The translations under genes were made by a program, and so were the position numbers. From Vicinamibacterales bacterium (lineage in GTDB: Bacteria > Acidobacteriota > Vicinamibacteria > Vicinamibacterales > UBA2999), in the NCBI GenBank assembly GCA_041394705.1, contig JAWKHS010000022.1, positions 1 to 64,000 on the forward strand: a stretch of DNA of 64,000 bases, given 5' to 3'. Below are positions 18,179 to 26,139 of the stretch, in pieces. The notes under the pieces were generated by a model that had not been told where the DNA came from, did no database searches, and saw only the letters and a program-made list of their open reading frames with translations. Position 1 is the stretch's first letter, and each line of letters begins with the position of its first letter.

Positions 18179-19651
18179 CTACCGCACGGTCGTGCTCTCG
18201 AAGGCCCGGCGGTCGCCCATGAGCCATCGCCACGCGTCGTACCACGCCAGGAACACGGAGAGGAACGCGACGGGCAGCAGCCACAGGTAGCGCCTGGCGC
18301 GATCGGGACGTCCCACGTACCACCAGTGCGCGCCGCACCACCCGAGCGTCAGCGCGAGCAGCACGGCCATCGATCGCCGCGGCATCTCGATCCAGCCGTG
18401 GCCGAGCCGCGTGAACGTCCGCCGGCTGGCGGCCCGGAGTCCGGGTGCGTAGGGACTGAGCTTGTAGGCGTGCACGAGATCGCGGGGATGCCACTCGAAC
18501 GCCCGGACGAACTCGACCGACGGGTCCCCCCGCGGCCCGAACGCCACGAACGCGCCGATGGGACGGCGGAGCCCGTCCAGGGTGACGAGGTAGCGGAACC
18601 ACCGCCGGCCGGCGGGCTCGTCGCGTTCGAGCGCATCCAGGGGGAGGTCGACGCCCAGGCGCCGTTCGAGCGCGCCGATCGCGGCGGCCACGTCGCGGCC
18701 GCTGCCGAGCAGGACGAACAGGACCTTCTCGCGGGCCACGCGCTCGAGGACCTGGTCGATCTCCCACCGCACGCCCTCGGAGGTGCCGATGCGCACGACG
18801 ACCAGCGCCGCCCGATCCAGGAGATCGAGCACCGCCGCCTGCCACCGGTCGTGCGGAACGTAGAACCTGGCGGCGCCGAGGTCGGGCACGGGTTCGCCCG
18901 GCCGCCCGATGGCGACGACCGGGCCGAGGCGCCGCAGGATCGCCGCCAGCTCCTGTTCGATGCTCATGGCGGATCCGGCGGAGACGATGGCGTTCATCCA
19001 TGCCGGCAGCGGCGTGGCCCCGCGGACGACCATCTCCCCGTCGTCCTGGAACGAGCGGAGGTAGACGACGGGCGCGCGGGCGTCGGCGGCGAGCGCCTGG
19101 GCGGCGGAGTCGGCGTGGTGCTTCTGGTGCGCGCGAAGCTGATGGATCGCCAGGACGCCCGCCGCGCCGCAGCACACCAGCAGCCCGGCGCCGACGGCCT
19201 CCCCCCGGGCGCCCAGGAACGCGAGCGACGGGTCGTCCTGCAGGGCCGCGAACGGGGCCCCGAGACTCGCCACGTTCACGCCGCCCACGGCCCGCAGCAG
19301 GCGCCGCCACTGGCCCGCGCCGGCCGGGATCCTGGTGACACCGAACCCCACCGCCAGCAGGAACGCGCCGAGGAACGCGAGGTTCACCGCCGCGACGAGC
19401 GCCGCGAACGCCAGGAGCCAGTCGACGGGCGCGGCCTCGGCCCACCGCCCGGCCAGCGGATGGCCGTAGAGCCAGGCTGCGGGCGGGACCGCGGTCAGGC
19501 AGAGCCACGTGCCCTGCAGCTTCCGCCGGCGGTCTTCGCGACGGTAGGGCCGCCCGTCGGGTGAGCAGCCGCCGGGCGCAGCCGTCTCGCGTCGAAGGGG
19601 CGCCGCGCCGCCGTCGCCGGAGGCCGCGGTCCCTTCCTCGAGCCGACGCAC
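18179..19651 (-). CDS. Membrane protein with TIR/SLOG-like domain and C-terminal TM2 domain
   Basis: A 490-residue protein with GTG start. About 48-170 holds several hydrophobic segments. Residues 194-320 form an alpha/beta domain starting VVYLRSFQDDGE (196-207), with ELAAILRRLGPVVAIGRPGE, GAARFYV, LVVVRIGTSEGVRWEIDQV and VLFVLLG. This layout resembles bacterial TIR-like or SLOG/STALD nucleotide-binding domains; Glu297 after Trp296 sits where a TIR catalytic Glu might be. Residues about 430-480 look like a TM2 domain (LGWCGAHWWYVGR, hydrophobic, YDAWRWL). This could be a membrane-anchored NAD-sensing or NAD-cleaving protein, but that is inference from fold-like patterns. Neighbours give no clue. 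Confidence 0.6.
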   Translation of the reverse strand: MRRLEEGTAASGDGGAAPLRRETAAPGGCSPDGRPYRREDRRRKLQGTWLCLTAVPPAAWLYGHPLAGRWAEAAPVDWLLAFAALVAAVNLAFLGAFLLAVGFGVTRIPAGAGQWRRLLRAVGGVNVASLGAPFAALQDDPSLAFLGARGEAVGAGLLVCCGAAGVLAIHQLRAHQKHHADSAAQALAADARAPVVYLRSFQDDGEMVVRGATPLPAWMNAIVSAGSAMSIEQELAAILRRLGPVVAIGRPGEPVPDLGAARFYVPHDRWQAAVLDLLDRAALVVVRIGTSEGVRWEIDQVLERVAREKVLFVLLGSGRDVAAAIGALERRLGVDLPLDALERDEPAGRRWFRYLVTLDGLRRPIGAFVAFGPRGDPSVEFVRAFEWHPRDLVHAYKLSPYAPGLRAASRRTFTRLGHGWIEMPRRSMAVLLALTLGWCGAHWWYVGRPDRARRYLWLLPVAFLSVFLAWYDAWRWLMGDRRAFESTTVR

Positions 19652-19718
19652 GGGCGGAGGATAGCACCGGCGCTCGCGCGCCGCCGGCGGCGTCCGGCCG
19701 GCCCGCCGGGGACGGCGG

Positions 19719-20969
19719 TCAGCGCCGGACCGCGGGCGGACGCGTCCGCACGGGGTTCACGACGGCCGGCATCCCCACGAGCCGGTTCGGATCCGCGCCG
19801 GGCTTCGGGCGGAACTTCTGCGAGCGCGCGTTGGCCACCTCGGTCACGTACAGGTTGCGCTCCGAGTCCACGTGGATCTGGTGGACGCCGTCGAACTGGC
19901 CCGGCTGCGCGCCGTGACCGCCGATGTCCAGGACGTAATGGCCGTCGAGGTCGTACTTCACCAGCCGGTCGGTGGTCCAGTCGGCCACCCACACGAAGTC
20001 GTCGTCGGTCACGATGTGCGCGAGCACCGACGAGTTGTACCCGGTCGGGAACATGTACAGGAAGGCGCCGTCCTCGTCGAACACCTGCATCCGGTGGTGC
20101 TCGCGGTCGGCGACGAACAGCCGGCGGTCCCGGCTGATGCCGATGCTGTGCACGGACCAGAACTCGGAGGGCCCTGGGTGATCCGGATCCGCCGGCGTCC
20201 TCCCCCAGTCCTTGATGAACGTGAAGTTCCTGTCGAACTTGGCCACGCGCACGCCCGCATAGCCGTCGGCCACGAAGAACGTCCCGTCGGGCAGCCACGC
20301 GATGTCGGTCGGACGGTTGAAGTTGTTCGGACCGCGCCCCGGCACGCCTCGCACGCCCAGCGTCTTCAGGCGTCGCGTGCCATCGTGGCTGAAGACGTTG
20401 ATCTCGTGCATGTCGTCGTCGACGATCCAGATGCGCTTCTCCGGGTCGTACGGGTTCATCAGGATCTTGTGCGGCCCGCGGCCCAGCTCGCCGAGCCCGC
20501 TGCCGCGCTCCGGCGCGAGATAGCCGTCCCACTGCAGCCACTCCTCGATGGTGTTGCCCTCGCGATCGACGGCGAAGAGCAGGTGGTGGCGCCGCATCCG
20601 GTAGCCGTACGGGTTGCCAGAGTAGTCACGGCGGCCCGTGTTCGTCCGGCGCGGGTTCAGCAGGCAGCCGCAGATCCAGGGCGGCGCGTCGGCCGGGAGC
20701 TCGATCTCGCCGCGCTGCTGGACCCACACCTTGTCGGGGCTCTCGGCCCACACGCCGGCGCCCGATCCCCACGTCCACCCCGCGTGCGACCGATCCGTGT
20801 CGGGAAGCGGCTTGGGCCACGGCACGACGGGCTCGTAGTCGCCCATGGCCACGGGCCGCACGGCCGTGGCTTGGCGGGCCAGCACCGTCGTGTCCCAGGA
20901 GGGCGCCGCGGCGAGGCCCAGCAGGGCGAGCGCGGCCGCCGCGGCGGCAAGTCCCAGTCGCAGGCTCAT
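19719..20969 (-). CDS. Secreted NHL-repeat six-bladed beta-propeller
   Basis: A 416-residue exported protein. The start ATG at 20969 is preceded by GAGGAG and begins MSLRLGLAAAAAALALLGLAAA, a signal peptide. From about residue 60 it carries NHL-type blades such as FNRPTDIAWLPDGTFFVADG, HSIGISRDRRLFVADREHHR and QFDGVHQIHVDSERNLYVTE. Such propellers in secreted proteins bind ligands or resemble peptidyl-alpha-hydroxyglycine lyases; no lyase zinc site is recognised. The product is probably a periplasmic binding or structural protein. Confidence 0.8.
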   Translation of the reverse strand: MSLRLGLAAAAAALALLGLAAAPSWDTTVLARQATAVRPVAMGDYEPVVPWPKPLPDTDRSHAGWTWGSGAGVWAESPDKVWVQQRGEIELPADAPPWICGCLLNPRRTNTGRRDYSGNPYGYRMRRHHLLFAVDREGNTIEEWLQWDGYLAPERGSGLGELGRGPHKILMNPYDPEKRIWIVDDDMHEINVFSHDGTRRLKTLGVRGVPGRGPNNFNRPTDIAWLPDGTFFVADGYAGVRVAKFDRNFTFIKDWGRTPADPDHPGPSEFWSVHSIGISRDRRLFVADREHHRMQVFDEDGAFLYMFPTGYNSSVLAHIVTDDDFVWVADWTTDRLVKYDLDGHYVLDIGGHGAQPGQFDGVHQIHVDSERNLYVTEVANARSQKFRPKPGADPNRLVGMPAVVNPVRTRPPAVRR

Positions 20970-21032
20970 GACCACTCCTCGCGCGAACGCGCAGGCTCGA
21001 ACCGACGGCATCCTGAGCCCGCGCGTGGTGCC

Positions 21033-21107
21033 TGTCAACACCTCGAACCACGATTGGGAAGACAACTCGTTGACAACCGTTGACAGCGCCCGCCGCCGGG
21101 TGTTGAC
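21033..21107. promoter_or_regulatory. Cluster of GTTGAC motifs in a divergent promoter region
   Basis: GTTGACA occurs at 21069-21075 and 21079-21085, ten bases (one helical turn) apart, with GTTGAC again at 21102-21107 and an inverted copy, TGTCAAC, at 21033-21039. The cluster lies between the NHL propeller gene (start 20969) and the SH3 gene (start 21117). The motifs contain the TTGACA -35 consensus, but no good -10 sits at 17 bases, so they may be operator half-sites instead. Confidence 0.4.
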
Positions 21108-21116
21108 TGAGCGGCG

Positions 21117-21512
21117 ATGCGAACGCGCGTGGTCCTCGGAATCGCCGTGGCGGGAGTCGTCGCGCTGACGGCGTCCAGCGCGTGGGCGCAAGGCCAGCCC
21201 CAGCGGGGCGGCCAGGGGCGCGCGGAGCAGGCCGACCCGAACGCCAAGGTGCTGGCGAAGGTGCGCGTGCCGACGAGCCACGCCAACATCCACAGCGGGC
21301 CGAATACGGGAAACGAGCTGCTCGTGCTCGCGCCCCGCGGGACAGAGCTCGACATGCTCGCGAGGCGCGGCGAGTGGATCCAGGTGCGCGTGAAGAGCGA
21401 GCTGCGTGTGACGGGCATCCCGATGCGCTGGTATCACGACGAGACCAGCGGCTGGATGCACGACTCGACCGTCGAGTTCCTCACGCCCGAAGCCCGGCCC
21501 GATCCGAAATAG
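21117..21512 (+). CDS. Exported bacterial SH3-domain protein
   Basis: A 131-residue protein with signal peptide MRTRVVLGIAVAGVVALTAS and a Gln/Gly-rich mature start. Residues about 45-120 match an SH3_3 fold: VRVPTSHANIHSGPNTGNEL, the run of charged residues LARRGEWIQVRV, and the closing SGWMHDSTVEFL. Such domains often bind peptidoglycan stem peptides or other envelope targets. It has no enzymatic domain. Confidence 0.8.
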   Translation: MRTRVVLGIAVAGVVALTASSAWAQGQPQRGGQGRAEQADPNAKVLAKVRVPTSHANIHSGPNTGNELLVLAPRGTELDMLARRGEWIQVRVKSELRVTGIPMRWYHDETSGWMHDSTVEFLTPEARPDPK

Positions 21513-21557
21513 CGCGTCGCACGGACGCGCGGCTCCGGACGGACGCGAGCGCCCGGC

Positions 21558-22145
21558 CTACTCCAGGCCCCGGAGGATCCGCGACAGGACGTCGAGCAAC
21601 ACGCCGACCTCCGTCACCTGTGCCGCATCGAGTAGCCCTCGGTTGGCCTCGACCCGCAGGTGGCCGTCCACGATTCGCAGACGTCGCACCCAGTACGACT
21701 GCCCCCACGCGCCGAGCCGCTGACGGTCGTCGGCGTCGAGCGCGGCCAGCAGGCGGGCCGGATCGCTCGTGTCGACGATGAGCGCATCGTCCAGCACGGG
21801 GTCGCCCGTCGGCGCGCCGCCGATCCGCGGCGCGCCCGTGGTCGACAGGCGCGGCCCGATGGCCAGCTGCGCGCCTGCCGTCGTCGCGATGGCGATGCTC
21901 ACGATGTACTCGCGGTCGCCGTCGCCGCCGGCCGTGCGCAGCACCTCCTCCTCCACGGTGCACGCGCGGCCGTCCAGCGTGCCGCGCAGCGTCTTCTGCC
22001 CGTGCGTGAAGGTCGTGCCCAGGCGGCGGGCCAGCGTCTCGAGCGCCTGATCGGCGGCGCGCCCCATCGCCGTGTGCTTCCTCGCTGCCCACACGGCGAG
22101 CGCCACCAGCCCCACGACGATCAGCCCGACGATCGCGACTGCCAT
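21558..22145 (-). CDS. Membrane-anchored protein of unknown function
   Basis: A 195-residue protein. ATG 22145 is chosen because it begins with MAVAIVGLIVVGLVALAVWA, a single N-terminal membrane anchor, and upstream sequence is not protein-like. The rest is a soluble alpha/beta domain with LARRLGTTFTHGQKTLRGTL, DREYIVSIAIAT, RLRIVDGHLRVEAN and a C-terminal helix. I do not recognise a family. The low-complexity-free, well-patterned sequence argues for a real gene. It lies 118 bases upstream-side of the C39/Omp85 gene on the same strand. Confidence 0.6.
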   Translation of the reverse strand: MAVAIVGLIVVGLVALAVWAARKHTAMGRAADQALETLARRLGTTFTHGQKTLRGTLDGRACTVEEEVLRTAGGDGDREYIVSIAIATTAGAQLAIGPRLSTTGAPRIGGAPTGDPVLDDALIVDTSDPARLLAALDADDRQRLGAWGQSYWVRRLRIVDGHLRVEANRGLLDAAQVTEVGVLLDVLSRILRGLE

Positions 22146-22263
22146 TGACCCGCTCCCCGGCCCGGCGGCGCCAGCCAGGCCGACGATGGCCGTGCCGCAC
22201 GCGTGAACCGACCGCAGAGCATACCCGACACGGCGAGGCGCGGCGGCGGCGAAGGGACGTCCG

Positions 22264-24450
22264 TCAGGGATCGGACGCGCCGAGCGAGGGCGAGGGCCAG
22301 GATCTGGACCAGCCGACCGACAGCGCATGGCCGCGGTCGCGGAGGCCGCGCGCCGCGTCCGCACGCAGCTCGCCGGCGCCACCGGGCAGTACCAGCCGGA
22401 GGCCGATGCCGGCATCCGACTGCCACGCCGGGCCGCCGGCGGCGCGGCGCCACGCCCGGGCCGTGTCCGCGAACGCGGCCGCGACGAGCGTGCCGCCGAG
22501 GGCGGACAGGACCGGCTGCCGGTACTCCAGCGTGCCGTGCGCGAGTCCGCGGCCGAACGCGGGGCCCGTCACCACGCCGGCGTCGAGCAGCGGATGGCCG
22601 CGCAGCAGGGGCGCGCGCGCCAGGCCCACGCCGGCCCCCTCCCACACGTCCAGCGGCGCGGCCGCGCTCACCTGGGCCAGACCGGCCTCGACCCGCCACC
22701 CCGCGTCGCTCGCGCGGACGCTCGTCCGCGCCGCCAGCGTCACGGCGGCCCGCGCGAACTCGGGAGCGCTGGCCGCCGCCCACCCCGCGAGCGCCCCGCC
22801 GACCGCGACGCGATCGCCGGCCAGGCGCACATCGATCGCGAGGTCGGCCCGTCCGTACGCGCCAGGGCGCCATCGGTCGAGCGCCACGCCCGCGCGCCAG
22901 TGGACGCGGCCGCTCGCCCAGTCCTCCAGGTGCAGGCCGGCGGAGCGGCGGGCCGTGGACGCGACGTCCGACGACGGGTCGGGTGCGGCGGCGCCGGCCG
23001 GTGCGCCGGGCCGGGCATAGGCCGCGCGCTCCCAGAGGCCGTCGATCGTCAGCACACCCGGCACGCTCCCCGGCGCGGGCAGGGCCAGGCGGAACGACGC
23101 GCGCGGCCGCCGGTCCCACCATCGCCAGCTCGCCGACCACAGCTCGCCGCTGCCCGTCGGCGACGCCACGTCGAGCCATGCCTCCCGGCCCACGGCGGCG
23201 CGGCCGATGGCCGCCACCGCTGCGAGGCCCTGCGGCAGCCGGGAGCGCTCCACGACCGCGGCCTCGATCGACGCGCGCCCGTCGTCGCCGGGCTGGAAGC
23301 GGAGGGCCGTCCGTGTGGTGGCCGGCAGCGCCTCCAGCCGCCGGGCGGCTCGTCCGAACGCCGCGGGCGTGAGCAGCGTCCGCGGCGCGAGCCCGAGGGC
23401 ATCGGCCACCACGGGCTGGCGGATCCGGCGCGCACCGGTCACCCGGATGTCGTCCACCGACGGGCGGCCGATGCGGTTCCACGAGGCGAGCGCGTCGAGC
23501 GGACGGCCGTCCAGGAACTGGCTCGTCGCCAGGAGGTCCCAGCCGGGCCCGTCGGACGGATCGAGCCTCGCCGCCCGGCCGGCGAGCGCCGCCGCCTCCG
23601 CCCACTGCGACTGGAGGACGCGGACGGACGCCAGCTCGCGCCACGGCGCGGCCGCGTCCGGACAGAGGCCCACGGCGGCCTCCAGCCCCCGGGCGGCGCC
23701 GCTCAGGTCCCCGCCCGACGCGCGCGCGACCATGGCGTCCACCAGCGGCTCACAGGCGCTGCCCGGCGGAGCCGCAGCCGCGTCCCTCGGGCGAAGGGGT
23801 GGCGGCCCCGGCTGGCGTCGATCGGGCTGGGTGGCAACGCGAGCCAGCGAGGCGGAGCGGCCGGCCGTCGTCGCACGAGGCAGGACGAGCAGCGCCCATC
23901 GGCCGGCGCCGGCCCAGGCGTCGTCGAACTCCTCCCGCGACAGCACGCGAAACGGCGCGCGGGCCGGATCGTGCACGACGACCGCGCCGCCGGTGACGGC
24001 CACCACCACCACATAGTGGTAGCGGGACGGCCCGACCTGGACGAGCGCGATGATGGGACGGCCGGCGTCGACATGGGCGCGCAGGCGCTCGAGGCCCTCG
24101 CCGGGCGCGGACTGGAACGGGAGCGACTCCCAGCCGCGGCGCCCGACGTCCGCCGCCAGGGCGGCCGCGGGGATGCCGTCGCGCGCGCGGTCCAGCAGCG
24201 GCTCGAAGTCGGTGGGCAGGACGCGGGTCTCGCCCCAGTAGCGCAGGACCATGGCCGCGGCCGCGCCGCCGCACAGGTCCTCGGTCTGCGGCAGGTAGGG
24301 CACGTCGAGCAGACGGCCGGCGGCGCCGGCCGGGTCACGGTCCGGCGCCGCGGCACTCCGCGGACCCTCCTGGAGCAGCGGCGCGCCACGCACCGTGCTC
24401 TGGAACAGGAGGACCGCGATGACGGCCGCGGCGCCCGGGGATCGGCGCAT
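22264..24450 (-). CDS. C39-like cysteine peptidase - TPR - POTRA-like - Omp85-like barrel fusion (PA2778-like N-terminal half)
   Basis: A 728-residue exported protein in one uninterrupted frame. After the signal peptide (1-23), residues 48-190 form a C39-like papain-fold domain: Gln55 (oxyanion), Cys60 in QTEDLCGGAA, His145 in RYHYVVV and Asp161 in HDPA. TPR-like helices follow at about 236-330. Residues 333-400 resemble a POTRA domain (DDIRVTGARRIRQPVVADAL). From about 405 to the end alternating beta segments resemble an Omp85/D15 barrel, including LLRGHPL (615-621, the position of the conserved RGY/F motif), LEYRQPVL (641-648) and SDAGIGLRLVLPG. The first half matches the PA2778 family; the barrel fusion is unusual. 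The PA2779-like partner lies 12 bases upstream. Confidence 0.75.
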   Translation of the reverse strand: MRRSPGAAAVIAVLLFQSTVRGAPLLQEGPRSAAAPDRDPAGAAGRLLDVPYLPQTEDLCGGAAAAMVLRYWGETRVLPTDFEPLLDRARDGIPAAALAADVGRRGWESLPFQSAPGEGLERLRAHVDAGRPIIALVQVGPSRYHYVVVVAVTGGAVVVHDPARAPFRVLSREEFDDAWAGAGRWALLVLPRATTAGRSASLARVATQPDRRQPGPPPLRPRDAAAAPPGSACEPLVDAMVARASGGDLSGAARGLEAAVGLCPDAAAPWRELASVRVLQSQWAEAAALAGRAARLDPSDGPGWDLLATSQFLDGRPLDALASWNRIGRPSVDDIRVTGARRIRQPVVADALGLAPRTLLTPAAFGRAARRLEALPATTRTALRFQPGDDGRASIEAAVVERSRLPQGLAAVAAIGRAAVGREAWLDVASPTGSGELWSASWRWWDRRPRASFRLALPAPGSVPGVLTIDGLWERAAYARPGAPAGAAAPDPSSDVASTARRSAGLHLEDWASGRVHWRAGVALDRWRPGAYGRADLAIDVRLAGDRVAVGGALAGWAAASAPEFARAAVTLAARTSVRASDAGWRVEAGLAQVSAAAPLDVWEGAGVGLARAPLLRGHPLLDAGVVTGPAFGRGLAHGTLEYRQPVLSALGGTLVAAAFADTARAWRRAAGGPAWQSDAGIGLRLVLPGGAGELRADAARGLRDRGHALSVGWSRSWPSPSLGASDP

Positions 24451-24462
24451 GCCGGTCGCCCG

Positions 24463-24849
24463 CTACTTGGCCAGCAGGATGACGATGATGAGGACGAGCA
24501 GCAGCGTCGTCAGCGAGATGGTCACCGAGCTGGCGCCGCCGGCCAGCGCGACGTCCACCGCCCCGGCCCGCTCCGCCGCGGCCGCGAGCTGGCCGCCCGA
24601 CAGCGTGGCCACCGCCGAGCGCGCGTCGGCCAGATCGAGCCCCAGGCTCGCGGCGAGCTGCCGCACCTCGGCGCGATCGAGCACCTCGCGCACCTGCGCC
24701 CGCTGGGCCTCGTCCGCGGCCGCCTGATCGGCCAGAGCCTTGTGCAAAGCGGCGCCGTCGACGACGCGCGCCTGCTGGGCGAACGCCGGAGACGCCGCGA
24801 GGAAGACCGGCAGCAGGAAGACCGCCACTGGCTTGAGGGTGTTGCGCAT
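24463..24849 (-). CDS. PA2779-family small membrane protein
   Basis: A 128-residue protein. ATG 24849 follows AGGAGGTG by about ten bases and begins with MRNTLKPVAVFLLPVFLAAS, a signal peptide. The middle is helical, with the family pattern of VREVLDRAEVRQLAASLGLD followed by DARSAVATLSGGQLAA. The C-terminus SSVTISLTTLLLVLIIVILL is a transmembrane anchor. PA2779-like proteins are commonly encoded beside PA2778-like cysteine peptidases, as here: the peptidase gene starts 12 bases after this stop. It is probably a substrate, anchor or regulator of the peptidase, but its role is not established. Confidence 0.75.
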   Translation of the reverse strand: MRNTLKPVAVFLLPVFLAASPAFAQQARVVDGAALHKALADQAAADEAQRAQVREVLDRAEVRQLAASLGLDLADARSAVATLSGGQLAAAAERAGAVDVALAGGASSVTISLTTLLLVLIIVILLAK

Positions 24850-25235
24850 CTGGTTACACCTCCTGGGTAATTCGCTACCCATTCAGCGCCACGGTTGAGT
24901 TCTCGTGGGCGCCTGTGGAGGCGGAGTGCAAGCGGATGGCCAGCCTCAAGTTCTCGCGTCCGAGCTTCGAGCGCTGCTGACAGAAGTCTCCGGCGCATCT
25001 TGAACTGCACGAGGCCGTCGTTGGTCGCCGGTACCCCGAGGCTGTTCACGGCCGCGATCTGCTGCACGAGCGCACCGGGGTCGCCGCGCGCCACCTGCCG
25101 TCCCATCGCGTCGGTGCAGACGGTGGTCGGGCCGCCGGCGTTCTGCCAGTCGCCGGGTTGCGCGTAGCCGGATCGGCGGCAGCGGCGCGACGCAACGACG
25201 CTACAATCGCGCGTCCCCCTCAGGGAGTGTGTCGC
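24850..25235. other. Intergenic region with a protein-like antisense segment
   Basis: This 386-base region separates the PA2779-like gene from the TonB-like gene. On the minus strand, about 25170 to 24930, the translation looks protein-like (GDWQNAGGPTTVCTDAMG, then QIAAVNSLGVPATNDG and LLSAALEARTRELE), but it has no convincing start and no stop before it runs out of frame into the next gene. It may be a gene remnant. No clear promoter is seen. Confidence 0.3.
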
Positions 25236-26117
25236 ATGGACGCGAGGCCTGGCAGCGGCCGGCTCGTCATCCTGGCCGCGGCGGCCGCGCTCGTGGCCCT
25301 CATCGGGGCCGCGCCACGGGCGCAGGAGGCCGCTGGGACCGCGCTGACATCCGAGTGGGTGCTCGCCGGCTCGCCCGCGGACGTCCTTGCGGCGGCGCGC
25401 GCGGAGCTCGTCGCGGAGGGCTTTGCCCTCGAGAAGGACATACCCGCCTCGGGGCTGCTGGTGACGCGTCCGCACGCCTACGCGGCCGGGTGGCCAGACG
25501 CCGACGCAATCGGACTGGCCGCCAACCGCCACCCGCGATCGGTCGCGCTGCACGTGTTCGTCCCACCCGCGTTCTCGCCGGCGCGTCTCGCCGTCGGGGC
25601 CGTGGTCGACATGGACGTCACGGTCGTGCCGCTCACGGGCAAGCGGAGCCGGGGCACGGCCACGGCCTACGGCCAGGCGCCGTTGGCGGCCGAATTCGCC
25701 GAGCGCATCGCCCGCCGGGCCGGCCTGGCGGCCCAGCCCCTTCCGGACGATCCGGCCGCGCGCACCGCGCTGTCGACGACCGCCGCTGCCGGCGGCGCAT
25801 CGACGTGCGGCGTGCCGGCGCGGCTGGCGCTCGGCGACCCGGCGGCCACGACCTCCGCCCTGAACTTCGTGAACCCGGAGTACCCGCCGGCGGAGCTCGC
25901 CCGCTTCCGTGGCGGCGAAGTCCTATTGCAGGGTGAAGTGACCGAGCACGGCACCGTGACGGCGCTGCGCTGGGTGGGCGGCGTCGAGGACGCGAACCTG
26001 GTGGCGGCCGCGCGTGGCGCCGCGAGCCTGTGGCGCTTCCGGCCCACCATCGTCGAGGGGTGCCCGGCGCGCCGCGAGGTGCGCATCGCGATGTCCTTCG
26101 AGATTCGGCGCGGGTAG
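25236..26117 (+). CDS. Exported protein with TonB C-terminal-like domain
   Basis: A 293-residue protein. ATG 25236 follows AGGGAG and gives a signal peptide or anchor (MDARPGSGRLVILAAAAALV). Residues about 35-180 form an unassigned domain. The last 90 residues fit a TonB C-terminal domain: NPEYPPAELARFRGGEVLLQ, GTVTALRWVGG, AARGAASLWRFRPT and VRIAMSFEI. True TonB needs an N-terminal membrane anchor and a proline-rich spacer, which are weak here, so it may be an energy-transduction-like periplasmic protein rather than a working TonB. No ExbB/ExbD genes are nearby. Confidence 0.7.
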   Translation: MDARPGSGRLVILAAAAALVALIGAAPRAQEAAGTALTSEWVLAGSPADVLAAARAELVAEGFALEKDIPASGLLVTRPHAYAAGWPDADAIGLAANRHPRSVALHVFVPPAFSPARLAVGAVVDMDVTVVPLTGKRSRGTATAYGQAPLAAEFAERIARRAGLAAQPLPDDPAARTALSTTAAAGGASTCGVPARLALGDPAATTSALNFVNPEYPPAELARFRGGEVLLQGEVTEHGTVTALRWVGGVEDANLVAAARGAASLWRFRPTIVEGCPARREVRIAMSFEIRRG

Positions 26118-26139
26118 CGCAGCCAGCGCGCCCAGGCCG

